Below are positions 45,604 to 54,809 of a DNA stretch of 64,000 bases, piece by piece. Position 1 is the first letter of the stretch; each line of letters begins with the position of its first letter. The stretch comes from Caenimonas sedimenti (lineage in GTDB: Bacteria; Pseudomonadota; Gammaproteobacteria; Burkholderiales; Burkholderiaceae_C): contig NZ_VOBQ01000004.1 in the NCBI RefSeq assembly GCF_007833165.1, forward strand, positions 434,001-498,000, given 5' to 3'. Below the pieces are notes generated by a model. That model made no database searches, had not been told where the DNA came from, and saw only the letters and a list, made by a program, of their open reading frames with translations. A program made the position numbers and the translations under genes.

Positions 45604-47757
45604 TTGGAAGTTTCATTCGCGAAAGAGATCGAGTTGCTGCGCCTGGGCGCGGGCGACACCTTCCATGGGGAAGGCATCCTCGCCATCACCAAGGCGCTCC
45701 TGCAGTCGGGCGTCGCCTACGTGGGCGGCTACCAGGGCGCGCCGGTTTCGCACCTGCTCGACGTGATGGTGCAGGCCAAGCCGTACATGGACGAGCTGGG
45801 TGTGCACGTGGAGGCTTGCTCGAACGAAGCGTCCGCGGCCGCGATGCTGGGCGCCTCCATCCACTACCCGCTGCGCGGCGCGGTCACCTGGAAATCCATC
45901 GTCGGCACCAACGTCGCGGCGGACGCGCTGTCGAACCTGTCGTCGCCCGGCGTCATTGGTGGGGCGCTCATCGTCGTGGGCGAGGATTACGGCGAAGGCG
46001 CCTCAGTGATCCAGGAACGCACCCACGCCTATGCGCTCAAGTCCAGCATGTGCCTGCTGGACCCGCGGCCGGACCTCGGCGTGATGGTGAAGATGGTGGA
46101 ACATGGCTTCCGCCTCTCGGAAACCTCCAACATGCCGGCCATCCTGGAGCTGCGCATCCGCGCCTGCCACGTGCGCGGCAGCTTCGAGACCAGGGACAAC
46201 CAGCCGCCCCTGGTGTCGACGCGCGCGCTGATGGAGAACCCGGCCGGCTTCGACTACATGAAGCTGGCGCACCCCCCGGTGACGTTCCGCCACGAGAAGC
46301 TCAAGGGCGACCAGCGCATTCCCGCCGCGCGCAAGTACATCGTGGAGCAGAAGCTCAACGAATTGTTCGATGGCAAGCACGCCGACCTGGGCATCATCGT
46401 GCAGGGCGGGCTCTACAACGCGCTGATCCGCGGTTTGCAGCAGCTGGGCCTGGCCGATGCCTTCGGCAACACGGACATTCCGCTGCTGGTGCTGAACGTC
46501 ACCTACCCGCTGGTGCCTGAGCAGGTCGGCGAATTCTGCGTCGGCAAGCGGGCCGTGCTGGTGGTGGAGGAAGGCCAGCCCGAATACATCGAGCAGGAGA
46601 TCGCGACGCTGCTGCGCCGCCGCGACATCCAGACGAAGCTGCACGGCAAGGACCTGCTGCCTTCCGGCGGCGAGTACAGCGTGGAAGTGCTGGCCACGGG
46701 CCTGACGCAGTTCGCTTCCAGCTACCTGCCGGGGGCGGGCGCCGAAGACGCCAAGCGCTGGCTCGCCGGCAACCTGCAGCGGCGGCAGGATGCGGCGGGC
46801 ACGCTGAGCGCCCCGTTGCCGATCCGGCCGCCCGGCTTCTGCATCGGCTGCCCGGAGCGGCCGGTGTTCTCCGCGCTGAAGATGGTGCAGCAGCAGATCG
46901 GCCCCATGCACATCGCGGCCGACATCGGCTGCCATGCTTTCGGCACCTTCGAGCCGTTCTCCATGGGCCACTCGATCCTGGGCTACGGCATGAGCCTGGC
47001 CAGCCGCGCCGGCGTGTCGCCGGTGATGCAGCGGCGCACGCTGGCCATCATGGGCGACGGCGGCTTCTGGCACAACGGGCTGCTGACGGGGGTACAGAGC
47101 GCTCTCTTCAACAACGACGATGCGGTGCTGCTGATCTTCAAGAACGGCTACTCGTCCGCCACCGGCACGCAGAACCTCATCTCGACGCCCGACAGTGCAT
47201 TCAAGGAGATGGGCAGCGCCGGCATGAAGAGCCAGACGCACACCAACACCACCATCGAGTCCACCTTGCAGGGCCTGGGCGTGCAGTGGCTGCGCACGGT
47301 GCACACCTATGAAGTGGCGAAGATGCGCGCGACGCTGACCGAGGCGTTCACGTCGGACTTCAACGGCCTGAAGGTGGTCGTGGCCGAGGGCGAATGCCAG
47401 CTGGAGCGCCAGCGCCGCATCAAGCCCTGGATCGCGGGCCTGCTGAAGAAAGGCAAGCGCGTGGTGCGGGTGAAATACGGCGTGGACGAAGACGTGTGCA
47501 ACGGCGACCACGCCTGCATCCGCCTTTCGGGCTGCCCCACGCTCACGTTGAAGGACAACCCCGACCCGCTGAAGGTGGACCCGGTCGCCACCGTCATCGA
47601 CGGCTGTGTGGGCTGCGGCCTGTGCGGCGAGAACGCGCATGCGGCCACGCTGTGCCCGAGCTTCTACCGCGCCGAGGTCGTGCAGAACCCCCAATGGCAT
47701 GAGCGTCTGTTCAACTCGATCCGTGGCGCGGTCGTGCGCGCCCTGCAACCCGCATGA
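45604..47757 (+). CDS. iorA: Indolepyruvate ferredoxin oxidoreductase, TPP-binding subunit
   Basis: This 717-residue thiamine-diphosphate enzyme subunit oxidatively decarboxylates aryl pyruvates to aryl acyl-CoA. The best start is a TTG at 45604 with GGAG upstream; the nearby ATG at 45558 is out of frame. Landmarks are GFCIGCPERPVFSALK, the TPP motif (MGDGGFWHNGLL then NNDDAVLLIFKNGYSSATGT) and a C-terminal iron-sulfur region (CNGDHACIRLSGCPTL, CVGCGLCGENAHAATLC). The gene overlaps iorB by 4 bases. It is probably involved in aromatic amino acid breakdown via phenyl- or indolepyruvate. Confidence 0.93.
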   Translation: MEVSFAKEIELLRLGAGDTFHGEGILAITKALLQSGVAYVGGYQGAPVSHLLDVMVQAKPYMDELGVHVEACSNEASAAAMLGASIHYPLRGAVTWKSIVGTNVAADALSNLSSPGVIGGALIVVGEDYGEGASVIQERTHAYALKSSMCLLDPRPDLGVMVKMVEHGFRLSETSNMPAILELRIRACHVRGSFETRDNQPPLVSTRALMENPAGFDYMKLAHPPVTFRHEKLKGDQRIPAARKYIVEQKLNELFDGKHADLGIIVQGGLYNALIRGLQQLGLADAFGNTDIPLLVLNVTYPLVPEQVGEFCVGKRAVLVVEEGQPEYIEQEIATLLRRRDIQTKLHGKDLLPSGGEYSVEVLATGLTQFASSYLPGAGAEDAKRWLAGNLQRRQDAAGTLSAPLPIRPPGFCIGCPERPVFSALKMVQQQIGPMHIAADIGCHAFGTFEPFSMGHSILGYGMSLASRAGVSPVMQRRTLAIMGDGGFWHNGLLTGVQSALFNNDDAVLLIFKNGYSSATGTQNLISTPDSAFKEMGSAGMKSQTHTNTTIESTLQGLGVQWLRTVHTYEVAKMRATLTEAFTSDFNGLKVVVAEGECQLERQRRIKPWIAGLLKKGKRVVRVKYGVDEDVCNGDHACIRLSGCPTLTLKDNPDPLKVDPVATVIDGCVGCGLCGENAHAATLCPSFYRAEVVQNPQWHERLFNSIRGAVVRALQPA

Positions 47758-49385
47758 AACCGATCACCCTCCTCATCTGCGCCCTGGGCGGCGAAGGCGG
47801 CGGCGTGCTGACCGAATGGCTGGTCGACGTCGCGCGGCACGCGGGCTACGCGGCGCAGAGCAGTTCCATCCCGGGCGTCGCGCAGCGCACCGGCGCCACC
47901 ACCTATTACATCGAGGTGTTCCCGGTGCCGCTGGCGGAACTGGGCGGCAAGCGCCCGGTGTTCAGCCTGAACCCGGTGCCGGGTGCTCTCGATGCGATCG
48001 TCTCGTCGGAGTTGCTGGAGACGGCGCGCCAGGTCGGCAACGGCATGAGCTCGCCGGACCGCACGCTGGTGATCACCTCGTCGGCCCGCACCTTGACCAC
48101 GCAGGAACGCATGCAACTGGGCGACGGCCGCGCCGACGCCGGGGACATGCTCAAGCTGGTGCAGGGTTTCAGCCGGGCGCACCAGGTGTTCGACATGGCC
48201 GCCGTGGCCCGCGAAAGCGGCACCGTGGTGAGCGCCGTGATGCTGGGTGCGGTCGCCGGCAGTGGACTCTTCCCGTTCCAGCGCAAGGACTATGAAGCCG
48301 TCGTGAAGGCCGGTGGCAAGGGGGCGGAGGCCAGCCTGCGCGGCTTCGCCCGCGCTTTCGAGATCGTCGGCCAGGGAAAGCAGCAAGCCGAGTTCGTGGC
48401 CCAGGTGCTGGCCGACCCGGCCCTGACGCCCGGCACGCTGGCGCCGCAGGCCTCGCCGCCGCAACATCGCCACGTGGGCGTCTTTCCGCAGCCGGTGGAA
48501 GAAGTGTTCCACCTGGGCTATGCGCGCATGCTCGAATACCAGGGCACGGCCTATGCCGAGTTGTACGTGCGGCGCCTGCGCCAAGTGCTTGAAGCCGAGC
48601 GCGCGGCCGACCCGGACGCCACGCACGGTCATGCCACCACCAAGGAAATGGCGCGCTGGCTGGCCCTGTGGATGGCCTTCGACGACATCGTGCGCGTGGC
48701 CGACTTGAAGAGCCGCAGTTCGCGCTGGCAGCGCGTGCAACGCGAGGTGAAGGCCGGCGACGACGACCTGCTCAAGGTCTACGACCACTTCAAGCCCGGC
48801 GTGCCGGAGTTCGCGGCCCTGCTGCCGCCGTCGCTGGCGCCGCGGCTGCTGGCCTGGGACCGCAAGCGCATCCTGCGCGGACAGCAGCCCTGGGCCCTGC
48901 CGCTCAAGGTGGGCACGCACAGCGTGATCGGCATGCTGGCGCTGCGCACGCTCGCCGGCCTGAAATGGCTGCGCGTGCGCGGCAGCCGTTACGCGGTGGA
49001 GCAACAGATGATCGAGAAGTGGCTGGCTGGCGTGGTGCAGGGCACGCAGCGGCATTGGCAGCTCGGCCACGAGATCGCCCTGTGCGGCCGGCTCATCAAG
49101 GGCTACGGCTCCACCAACGAGCGCGGCAAGGAGAACCTGCTGCATGTGCTGGATCACCTGGCCCACGGGCCTGTGGAAGCCGCGGCGCAGGCCGTGGCGG
49201 CCGCCCGCAACGCGGCGCTGGCCGACGACGCCGGCAAGGCGCTGGACGCCGCCCTGGTTCAACACGGAGCCCCGCCGCGCCCGCTCAAGGCCCAACCCAT
49301 CCGCTGGACGCGGCAACCCAAGGGCCTGCAGCCGGCCGGCGCAGGCATGATTCCTCTTTCGACGACCAAGGAGACCACCCCATGA
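47754..49385 (+). CDS. Indolepyruvate oxidoreductase beta-family subunit
   Basis: This 543-residue partner of IorA is larger than the archaeal IorB. The N-terminal 190 residues are the 2-oxoacid oxidoreductase gamma/beta domain (ICALGGEGGGVLTEWLVDVA, SIPGVAQRTGATTYYIE). The C-terminal 350 residues are the helical extension typical of the proteobacterial version. It overlaps iorA and the following receptor gene by 4 bases each (ATGA), indicating a tightly coupled operon. Confidence 0.92.
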   Translation: MKPITLLICALGGEGGGVLTEWLVDVARHAGYAAQSSSIPGVAQRTGATTYYIEVFPVPLAELGGKRPVFSLNPVPGALDAIVSSELLETARQVGNGMSSPDRTLVITSSARTLTTQERMQLGDGRADAGDMLKLVQGFSRAHQVFDMAAVARESGTVVSAVMLGAVAGSGLFPFQRKDYEAVVKAGGKGAEASLRGFARAFEIVGQGKQQAEFVAQVLADPALTPGTLAPQASPPQHRHVGVFPQPVEEVFHLGYARMLEYQGTAYAELYVRRLRQVLEAERAADPDATHGHATTKEMARWLALWMAFDDIVRVADLKSRSSRWQRVQREVKAGDDDLLKVYDHFKPGVPEFAALLPPSLAPRLLAWDRKRILRGQQPWALPLKVGTHSVIGMLALRTLAGLKWLRVRGSRYAVEQQMIEKWLAGVVQGTQRHWQLGHEIALCGRLIKGYGSTNERGKENLLHVLDHLAHGPVEAAAQAVAAARNAALADDAGKALDAALVQHGAPPRPLKAQPIRWTRQPKGLQPAGAGMIPLSTTKETTP

Positions 49386-50362
49386 ACAACAAGCTGTTGC
49401 GCCGCGCCCTGCTCGCCTGTGCCTTTGCCCCGCTCGCCCTGGCGGCCCCGGCGGCTTTCGCGCAGGCCTACCCGAACAAGCCGGTTCGCGTGATCGTGAG
49501 CTTCCCGCCGGGCGGTGCCGCCGACCAGATCGCCCGCGCGGTGGGGCAGCCACTGCAGGAAGCCCTGGGCCAGCCGGTCGTGGTGGAGAACCGCGCGGGC
49601 GCCAACGGCAACATCGCGGGCGACTTCGTGGCCAAGCAGCCGGGCGACGGCTACACCCTGCTGATGAGTTCCGGGGGCACGGTCTCCATCAATCCCCACT
49701 TGTACCCGCGCATGACCTTCGACCCCTCGAAGGACCTGGTGCCGGTCGCGGCCGCCGCGCGCGTGCTGGTGTTCCTGGAGGTCAACCCGAAGCTGCCCGT
49801 CAACAACGCGCGCGAATTCATCGCCTACCTGAAGGCCAATCCCGGCAAGGTGACTTTCGGTTCGCCCGGCAACGGCAGCTCGCCGCACCTGGCGGCGGAG
49901 ATGATGAAGTCGCAGACCAACACGTTCGCCACCCACATCCCGTACCGCGGCGCGGCCCCCGCCATGCAGGACCTGCTGGGTGGCCAGATCGATTTCATGT
50001 TCGACCCCGGCATCGGCCTGCAGCACGTCAAGGCCGGCAAGCTGAAGCTGCTGGCCGTGGGCAGCCCCAAGCGTTCGCCGCAGTTCCCCGACGTGCCGAC
50101 CATGGACGAAGCCGGCCTGAAAGGATTCGACGCCGACACCTGGTTCGGCTTCTACGCGCCGGCAGCCACGCCTCCCGCCGTGATCTCGCGCCTCAACACC
50201 GAGATCAACAAGATCCTGCGAAGCCCCGCCTTCGTGGAGCGCATGAACGCCATCGGCGCCGCCCCGGTGCCCATGAGCCCGCAGGACTTCGCGGCCCGCG
50301 CCCAGATCGACAGCGTGCGCTTCGGCGCCCTGATCAAGGCCCGCAACATCAAGGGGGACTGA
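49382..50362 (+). CDS. Bug-type tripartite tricarboxylate transporter receptor
   Basis: This 326-residue periplasmic receptor has a signal peptide ending near AAFAQA. Family features are YPNKPVRVIVSFPPGGAADQ, VVVENRAGANGNIAGDFVA, PSKDLVPVAAAAR and THIPYRGAAPAMQDLLGGQI. No TctA/TctB membrane partner is nearby, as is usual for Bug proteins. Being inside the ior operon suggests it binds an aromatic or oxo-acid. It overlaps the following thioesterase gene by 1 base. Confidence 0.93.
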   Translation: MNNKLLRRALLACAFAPLALAAPAAFAQAYPNKPVRVIVSFPPGGAADQIARAVGQPLQEALGQPVVVENRAGANGNIAGDFVAKQPGDGYTLLMSSGGTVSINPHLYPRMTFDPSKDLVPVAAAARVLVFLEVNPKLPVNNAREFIAYLKANPGKVTFGSPGNGSSPHLAAEMMKSQTNTFATHIPYRGAAPAMQDLLGGQIDFMFDPGIGLQHVKAGKLKLLAVGSPKRSPQFPDVPTMDEAGLKGFDADTWFGFYAPAATPPAVISRLNTEINKILRSPAFVERMNAIGAAPVPMSPQDFAARAQIDSVRFGALIKARNIKGD

Positions 50363-50781
50363 TGGCGCGCGAGGTCACCTACACGGTGCGGGTGGAGTTC
50401 GGCGACTGCGACCCCGCGCGCATCGTCTGGTTTCCCAACTTCTTCCGCTGGATCGACGCCGCCTCGCGCCACTTCTTCATCGAATGCGGCGTGCCACCCT
50501 GGCACGAAACCGAAAAGACGCTGGGCGTGATCGGCACCCCGCTGGTCGACACCCACGCGAAGTTCGTCAAGACGGCCAGTTACGGCGACACGCTGGCCAT
50601 CCACACCAGCGTGGCCGAATGGCGCGGCAAGAGTTTCGTTCAGCGTTACCGGGTGTCGCGAGGCGCGGACGCCATCATGGAATGCGACGAGGTGCGGATC
50701 TTCGCGGGCCACCGGGAGGACGGCGCGCCGGGCATCCGTGCGCTGCCCATTCCCCCAGCGATCCGCGCACTGTGCGAATAG
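50362..50781 (+). CDS. Hotdog-fold acyl-CoA thioesterase (4HBT family)
   Basis: This 139-residue protein of the 4-hydroxybenzoyl-CoA thioesterase family has the active-site segment FGDCDPARIVWFPNFFRW, with the catalytic Asp, followed by FVKTASYGDTLAIHTSV and FVQRYRV. Co-translation with iorAB (TGATG start) fits hydrolysis of the aryl acyl-CoA product, although the true substrate is not shown. It would be cytosolic. Confidence 0.92.
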   Translation: MAREVTYTVRVEFGDCDPARIVWFPNFFRWIDAASRHFFIECGVPPWHETEKTLGVIGTPLVDTHAKFVKTASYGDTLAIHTSVAEWRGKSFVQRYRVSRGADAIMECDEVRIFAGHREDGAPGIRALPIPPAIRALCE

Positions 50782-50847
50782 GTCGACGGGGTTGACGCGG
50801 CGGCGGGGCTGGGTCAGGATGCGCGCATCCGAAACAAGGGCCTTGCC

Positions 50848-51162
50848 ATGCTGCCGAAATCCGGTCTACCCCCTGACAGTCACCAGTTCCAGTTCGACCG
50901 CTCCGTCGAGATCACGCTGAACCACCTGGCCGCCGCGCGCGAAATCGCCATCAAGTTGTCGTCGGGCCATGAGCCCAACCCCGCCCTGGTGGCGGGGCTG
51001 GTGCAGGCGATGGCGACCAACTACCTGGCCGAGATGACGGGGCACGCGCCGCCGGCACCGAAGGATCCGAAGTTCCAGCCGCTGGCCACCCAGAAGCTGC
51101 GCGTCGACTTCGACAGCATGGCCACCTGGCCCGCGCTGAACGAGATCAGCAAGAAGCCCTGA
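50848..51162 (+). CDS. Hypothetical protein
   Basis: This 104-residue soluble protein lies 66 bases after the thioesterase gene. The sequence is helical (VEITLNHLAAAREIAIKLSS, ALVAGLVQAMATNYLAEM) with a Pro-rich loop and charged C-terminus. No family is recognised. It may be part of the ior operon or independent. Its stop is about 50 bases from the convergent Bug receptor gene. Confidence 0.62.
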   Translation: MLPKSGLPPDSHQFQFDRSVEITLNHLAAAREIAIKLSSGHEPNPALVAGLVQAMATNYLAEMTGHAPPAPKDPKFQPLATQKLRVDFDSMATWPALNEISKKP

Positions 51163-51210
51163 GCCTCGCGGGCACACCGCAGTCGCTTGCCTGCGGCGCC
51201 CGGCCGTCCA

Positions 51211-52161
51211 CTACTTCTTGCCCAGGCCGAGCCGCGCCGCCCCTTCGGTGTAGAGCCTGGTCTTGCTCTGCATGAAGGTGTCCATCTCCTCCACGCCGAC
51301 GTTGACGAGCTCGAAGCCGTTCTTCGCGGCCAGGTCCTTCATTTCCGCGTCGTTGTTGAGGGCGCGCCAAAGGTCCGACATGCGCTTGCGCTCCGCGGGT
51401 GGCGTCGACTTCGGCACGCCGATCCCGCGGTAGGCGCCATCGACCCAGTCGACCCCGAGCTCCTTGAAGGTCGGCACGTCCGGCAGCAGCGGGTGCCGCG
51501 TCTCCATCGCCACCGCCAGGGCGCGCACGCGCTCCTTGTTGTTGATGGCGAAGACGGTGTACGTCATCGCGCCGTCGACCTGCGCGCCCAGCACCGAAGT
51601 CGCCATGTCGCCGGTGCCCTTGAAGGGCACGTAGATCGTCTTGACCCCGAAGGCGGCGTTCAGGCGTTCGTGCGCCGCGTGGTTGGCGGAGTTGAGGCCC
51701 GATCCGCCCAGGCTCAGCTTGCCCGGATTGGCCTTGGCCGTCTTGACGAAGTCGTCGAAGTTCTTGATGGCGCTCTGCGCCGGCACCACCAGCAGGTCAG
51801 GCGTGTAGTGGAACCAGAAGACCGGGGTCACGTCCTGCGTCTTGTACTGGACCGTGCCTTCGAGCGGCTGGAACACGATGTGCGGCAGGTTGACCCCGAC
51901 GATGTTGAGGCCGTCGCCGGGCAGCGCGTTCATCTGCGACCACATCAGCGCACCGCCCGCGCCGGCCTTGTACTGGATGACCGTCTCGACCGCCGGGCAG
52001 CGCTTCTTCAACACCACCTGCTGGTGCCGCGCCGACAGATCCGATTCACCGCCGGGCGGGAAGGCCTGCCAGTACAGGACGTTCTTGTCGGGGCAGGCCT
52101 GGGCCAGGGCGGCGAGCGGCGCGAGCAGCGCCAGCGCCGCCGCGATCGAAAACTTCTTCAT
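51211..52161 (-). CDS. Bug-type tripartite tricarboxylate transporter receptor
   Basis: This 316-residue periplasmic solute receptor has a clear signal peptide ([20 protein letters not shown]). Family motifs are [54 protein letters not shown] and [21 protein letters not shown]. It is one of the divergent members with an extra Cys pair (QACPDK, KKRCPA). It is a single gene without a transport partner; ligand unknown. Confidence 0.9.
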   Translation of the reverse strand: MKKFSIAAALALLAPLAALAQACPDKNVLYWQAFPPGGESDLSARHQQVVLKKRCPAVETVIQYKAGAGGALMWSQMNALPGDGLNIVGVNLPHIVFQPLEGTVQYKTQDVTPVFWFHYTPDLLVVPAQSAIKNFDDFVKTAKANPGKLSLGGSGLNSANHAAHERLNAAFGVKTIYVPFKGTGDMATSVLGAQVDGAMTYTVFAINNKERVRALAVAMETRHPLLPDVPTFKELGVDWVDGAYRGIGVPKSTPPAERKRMSDLWRALNNDAEMKDLAAKNGFELVNVGVEEMDTFMQSKTRLYTEGAARLGLGKK

Positions 52162-52247
52162 CGGCTGTCTCCTGTGTTGGCATGCCACAGGTTGTCGCAC
52201 GAATTGGCCGGCCCGTCCATCGGGGCCGCACCGCAGCGCCCGGATGA

Positions 52248-53393
52248 TCAGAGAGCGCGGTTCAGGTCGACTTCGAGCCCGGCGCGGCGCATCTCGCGGG
52301 CAAGCAGCAGGCGCCACATGCCCCCTTCGCCGTCGATGACGATGCTCAGCGCGCCTTCGAGTTCGGGCAAGCTGCCCACCGAGTCGCCAGTCACGAAGCA
52401 GATCCGGTTGCGGCCGAGCACCGCGAGCAGGAAGCCGGTCGCGAGCAGGGAGGCGGCGGCATCCGCCTTCTCGGCGGGCAGCAGGATTGCGAAGTCCAGG
52501 TCGCGCAACTCCTCCAGCTTGTCGAGCGAGACGGCCGCGCCGCCGCCCGGCGGGTTGCCGATGATCACGGGCTCCAGCCCCATCTGCTCGGCGAAGCCGG
52601 AGACCTCGCTGGCGGTGTCGTCGAGGGGGCCGATGATGGCGATGCGTGGGGCTTGTGACATGGGCTTGGAGGACGTTGGAGGTGGCGGGACGGCTGAAGC
52701 CGGCCGCGGCGCGGGCGGCTTCGGCGCGGGAGTGGGGGCGGAGGTCGGCCTCGGGGTCGGCGCCGGTGTGGGAGCGGGTGTGGGCTTTGGCGTCGGGGCC
52801 GGCGTCGGCTTCGGTGTCGGCGCCGGTGTGGCGGCCGGGGTCGGCTTCGGTGTTGGGGCCGGCGTGGGGGCCAGGGTCGGCTTCGGCGCGGGCGTCGGCT
52901 TCGGGGTCGGCGCAGGCGTCGGTTTCGGGGTGGGGGCCGGCGTCGGTGCGGCGGTCGGGGCAGGCGTCGGCGCAGGCGTGGACGCGGGGGCGGGCGCCTC
53001 GGTGGGCGCCACTGCATCCGGGTTGGCGATGCGGTCCGCCAACAACTGCTTGACCGCGTTCAGGTTCGCCACGGCCTTGTCCACGCCCTGGCGCACGGCC
53101 TGCTGGAACTCGTCCATGGAATAGCGGTCGCCGAAGGCCGACTCCAGCGCCGCATCCAGCGCACCCATCTGGTGCTTCTTGTATTCGGGGCTGCTGATGC
53201 CGAAGATGTCGGCCAGCGCGGCGTTCACCTTCTTCTGCATCACCTCCAGCCGCGTGTCCCAGCGGTCCTGGATGCTGGCCACGTCCAGCGCCCGCATCTC
53301 TTTCGAGATGCGGTTGATCTTTTCGATGCCGGCTTCGAGCGTGCCCTGGTCTTGACCTTGGCCCGATCGCGGCGACGATTTCCCGGTGGACAT
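52248..53393 (-). CDS. Cap12-like TIR protein with long Pro-Thr linker and degenerate active site
   Basis: This is a 381-residue protein. Residues about 17-120 form a helical region ([35 protein letters not shown]) like the N-terminal part of predicted nucleotide-binding TIR-like proteins. Residues about 128-245 are P-T-P-A/K repeats. Residues about 250-378 match the TIR-like fold of the CBASS/Pycsar effector Cap12 ([57 protein letters not shown]). The expected catalytic FELGYF is replaced by LATGF, placing Ala318 where the catalytic Glu should be. No cyclase gene is adjacent. Confidence 0.75.
   Translation of the reverse strand: MSTGKSSPRSGQGQDQGTLEAGIEKINRISKEMRALDVASIQDRWDTRLEVMQKKVNAALADIFGISSPEYKKHQMGALDAALESAFGDRYSMDEFQQAVRQGVDKAVANLNAVKQLLADRIANPDAVAPTEAPAPASTPAPTPAPTAAPTPAPTPKPTPAPTPKPTPAPKPTLAPTPAPTPKPTPAATPAPTPKPTPAPTPKPTPAPTPAPTPRPTSAPTPAPKPPAPRPASAVPPPPTSSKPMSQAPRIAIIGPLDDTASEVSGFAEQMGLEPVIIGNPPGGGAAVSLDKLEELRDLDFAILLPAEKADAAASLLATGFLLAVLGRNRICFVTGDSVGSLPELEGALSIVIDGEGGMWRLLLAREMRRAGLEVDLNRAL
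52690..52990. repeat. GC-rich minisatellite encoding the P-T-P linker
   Basis: About 300 bases of imperfect 12- to 24-base units (GGCGTCGGCTTCGGTGTCGG-like) lie within the Cap12-like gene, encoding repeating [11 protein letters not shown]. In-frame length changes are likely between strains. Confidence 0.75.
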
Positions 53394-53451
53394 GCAGGCT
53401 CCCTGGCGAAGCGCCCGACTTTACCTCGTCCGTTGGCGCCGCGGGAAGGTG

Positions 53452-54768
53452 TCAGATCACCAGGATCGCCCGGAAATCATTCACATTGGTGTGGGTCGGG
53501 CCGGTGATGACGAGATCGTCGAGCAGGCGGAAGTAGCCGTAGGCGTCGTTGCGGTCCAGGTGCTCCTCGACCTTCATGCCGAGCGCCCGCGCGCGCGCCA
53601 GCGTTTCCGGCCCGACGCAGGCGCCGGCGTTGTCCTCCACGCCGTCGATGCCGTCGGTGTCGGCGGCCAGCGCCCAGACGCCGGGCTCGCCCTGCAACGC
53701 CTGCGCAAGGCCCAGGCAAAACTCACCTGCACGGCCGCCCCGGCCGCGTGGCGTGCCTTCCGGCTGCTTCTTCACCGTAACGGTCGTTTCTCCGCCGGAG
53801 AGGATCACGCAGGGCTTCGCGAACGGCTGGCCGCGCCGCGCGACGGCGCGCGCCAGCGCCGCGTGCACCTTGCCGACCTCACGCGACTCGCCTTCCATCT
53901 CGTCGCTCAGGATGTGGGGCGTCACGCCGGCCGCCAGCGCCGCCGCCGCCGCCGCTTCCAGCGACTGCTGCGGCGTCGCGATCAGGTGCACCGCGTGGCC
54001 GGCGAAGCGCGGATCCGCCGGCTTCGGCGTCTCCAGCGCGCCTTGCTCCAGCAGGCTCATGATGGCGCCCGGCACCGCGATGCCATAGCGCTGCAGGATG
54101 GCGATGGCGTCGGCGCAAGTCGTCGCGTCCGGCACCGTGGGCCCGCTGGCGATGACGGAAGGGTCGTCGCCCGGCACGTCGCTGATGGTGAGCGTGACGA
54201 CGCGCGCCGGCGCGCAGGCCGCCGCCAGCCGCCCCCCCTTGATGCGCGACAGGTGCTTGCGCACGCAGTTCATCTCGCCGATGTGGGCGCCGGACAGCAG
54301 CAATTCGCGGTTGATGCGCTGCTTGTCCTCCAGGCTCAGGCCTTCGGCCGGCAACGTGAGCAGGGCCGAGCCGCCCCCGGAGATGAGGCAGAGCACGAGG
54401 TCGTCTGCCGTCAGGCCTTGGGTCAAGGCCAGGATGCGCTGCGCGGCTTGCAACCCCGCGGCGTCGGGCACGGGGTGCGAAGCTTCGACCACTTCGATGC
54501 GCTGCGGCAGGCCGGCGGGGCGCGGGGGCACATGGTGGTAGCGGGTCACCACCAGCCCCGACAAAGGCGCATGCGCTGGCCAGAGCGCCTCGACCGCCTG
54601 GGCCATGGCGCCGCCCGCCTTGCCCGCGCCGAGCACCAGGGTGCGGCCTTTGGGCGGCGGCGGCAGGAAGGCCGCGGTGTTGTGCAGCGGCAGCGCGCGG
54701 CGCACCGCGGCCTGGTACAGGTGTTCGAGGAAGCGGTGCGGCTGGGTGCGGGGGTCGGGCGCGGTCAT
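53452..54768 (-). CDS. Glycerate 2-kinase (MOFRL family)
   Basis: This 438-residue kinase of the type-2 glycerate kinase/hydroxypyruvate reductase (TtuD/GckA) family phosphorylates glycerate. It shows LVLGAGKAGGAMAQAVE, LCLISGGGSALLTLP, NCVRKHLSRIKGG and the C-terminal MOFRL part (VILSGGETTVTVK, WALAADTDGIDG). Of two in-frame ATGs I chose 54768 because GGAG then lies at proper spacing. It sits beside purine/ureide genes, so it could receive carbon from glyoxylate via tartronate semialdehyde and glycerate; no glyoxylate carboligase gene is in the window. Confidence 0.92.
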   Translation of the reverse strand: MTAPDPRTQPHRFLEHLYQAAVRRALPLHNTAAFLPPPPKGRTLVLGAGKAGGAMAQAVEALWPAHAPLSGLVVTRYHHVPPRPAGLPQRIEVVEASHPVPDAAGLQAAQRILALTQGLTADDLVLCLISGGGSALLTLPAEGLSLEDKQRINRELLLSGAHIGEMNCVRKHLSRIKGGRLAAACAPARVVTLTISDVPGDDPSVIASGPTVPDATTCADAIAILQRYGIAVPGAIMSLLEQGALETPKPADPRFAGHAVHLIATPQQSLEAAAAAALAAGVTPHILSDEMEGESREVGKVHAALARAVARRGQPFAKPCVILSGGETTVTVKKQPEGTPRGRGGRAGEFCLGLAQALQGEPGVWALAADTDGIDGVEDNAGACVGPETLARARALGMKVEEHLDRNDAYGYFRLLDDLVITGPTHTNVNDFRAILVI

Positions 54769-54809
54769 GGTCATCTCCACGGCCGATTGTGCCGCCCCGG
54801 CAACTAGGC

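Noticed and set aside
52690..52990. Second repetitive tract considered as CRISPR or a VNTR outside genes
   Set aside because: It is in frame within the Cap12-like gene and encodes P-T-P repeats.
52248..53393. Complete CBASS or Pycsar operon
   Set aside because: Only the TIR-like effector homologue is present, with a degenerate active site. No nucleotidyltransferase or cyclase gene lies next to it.
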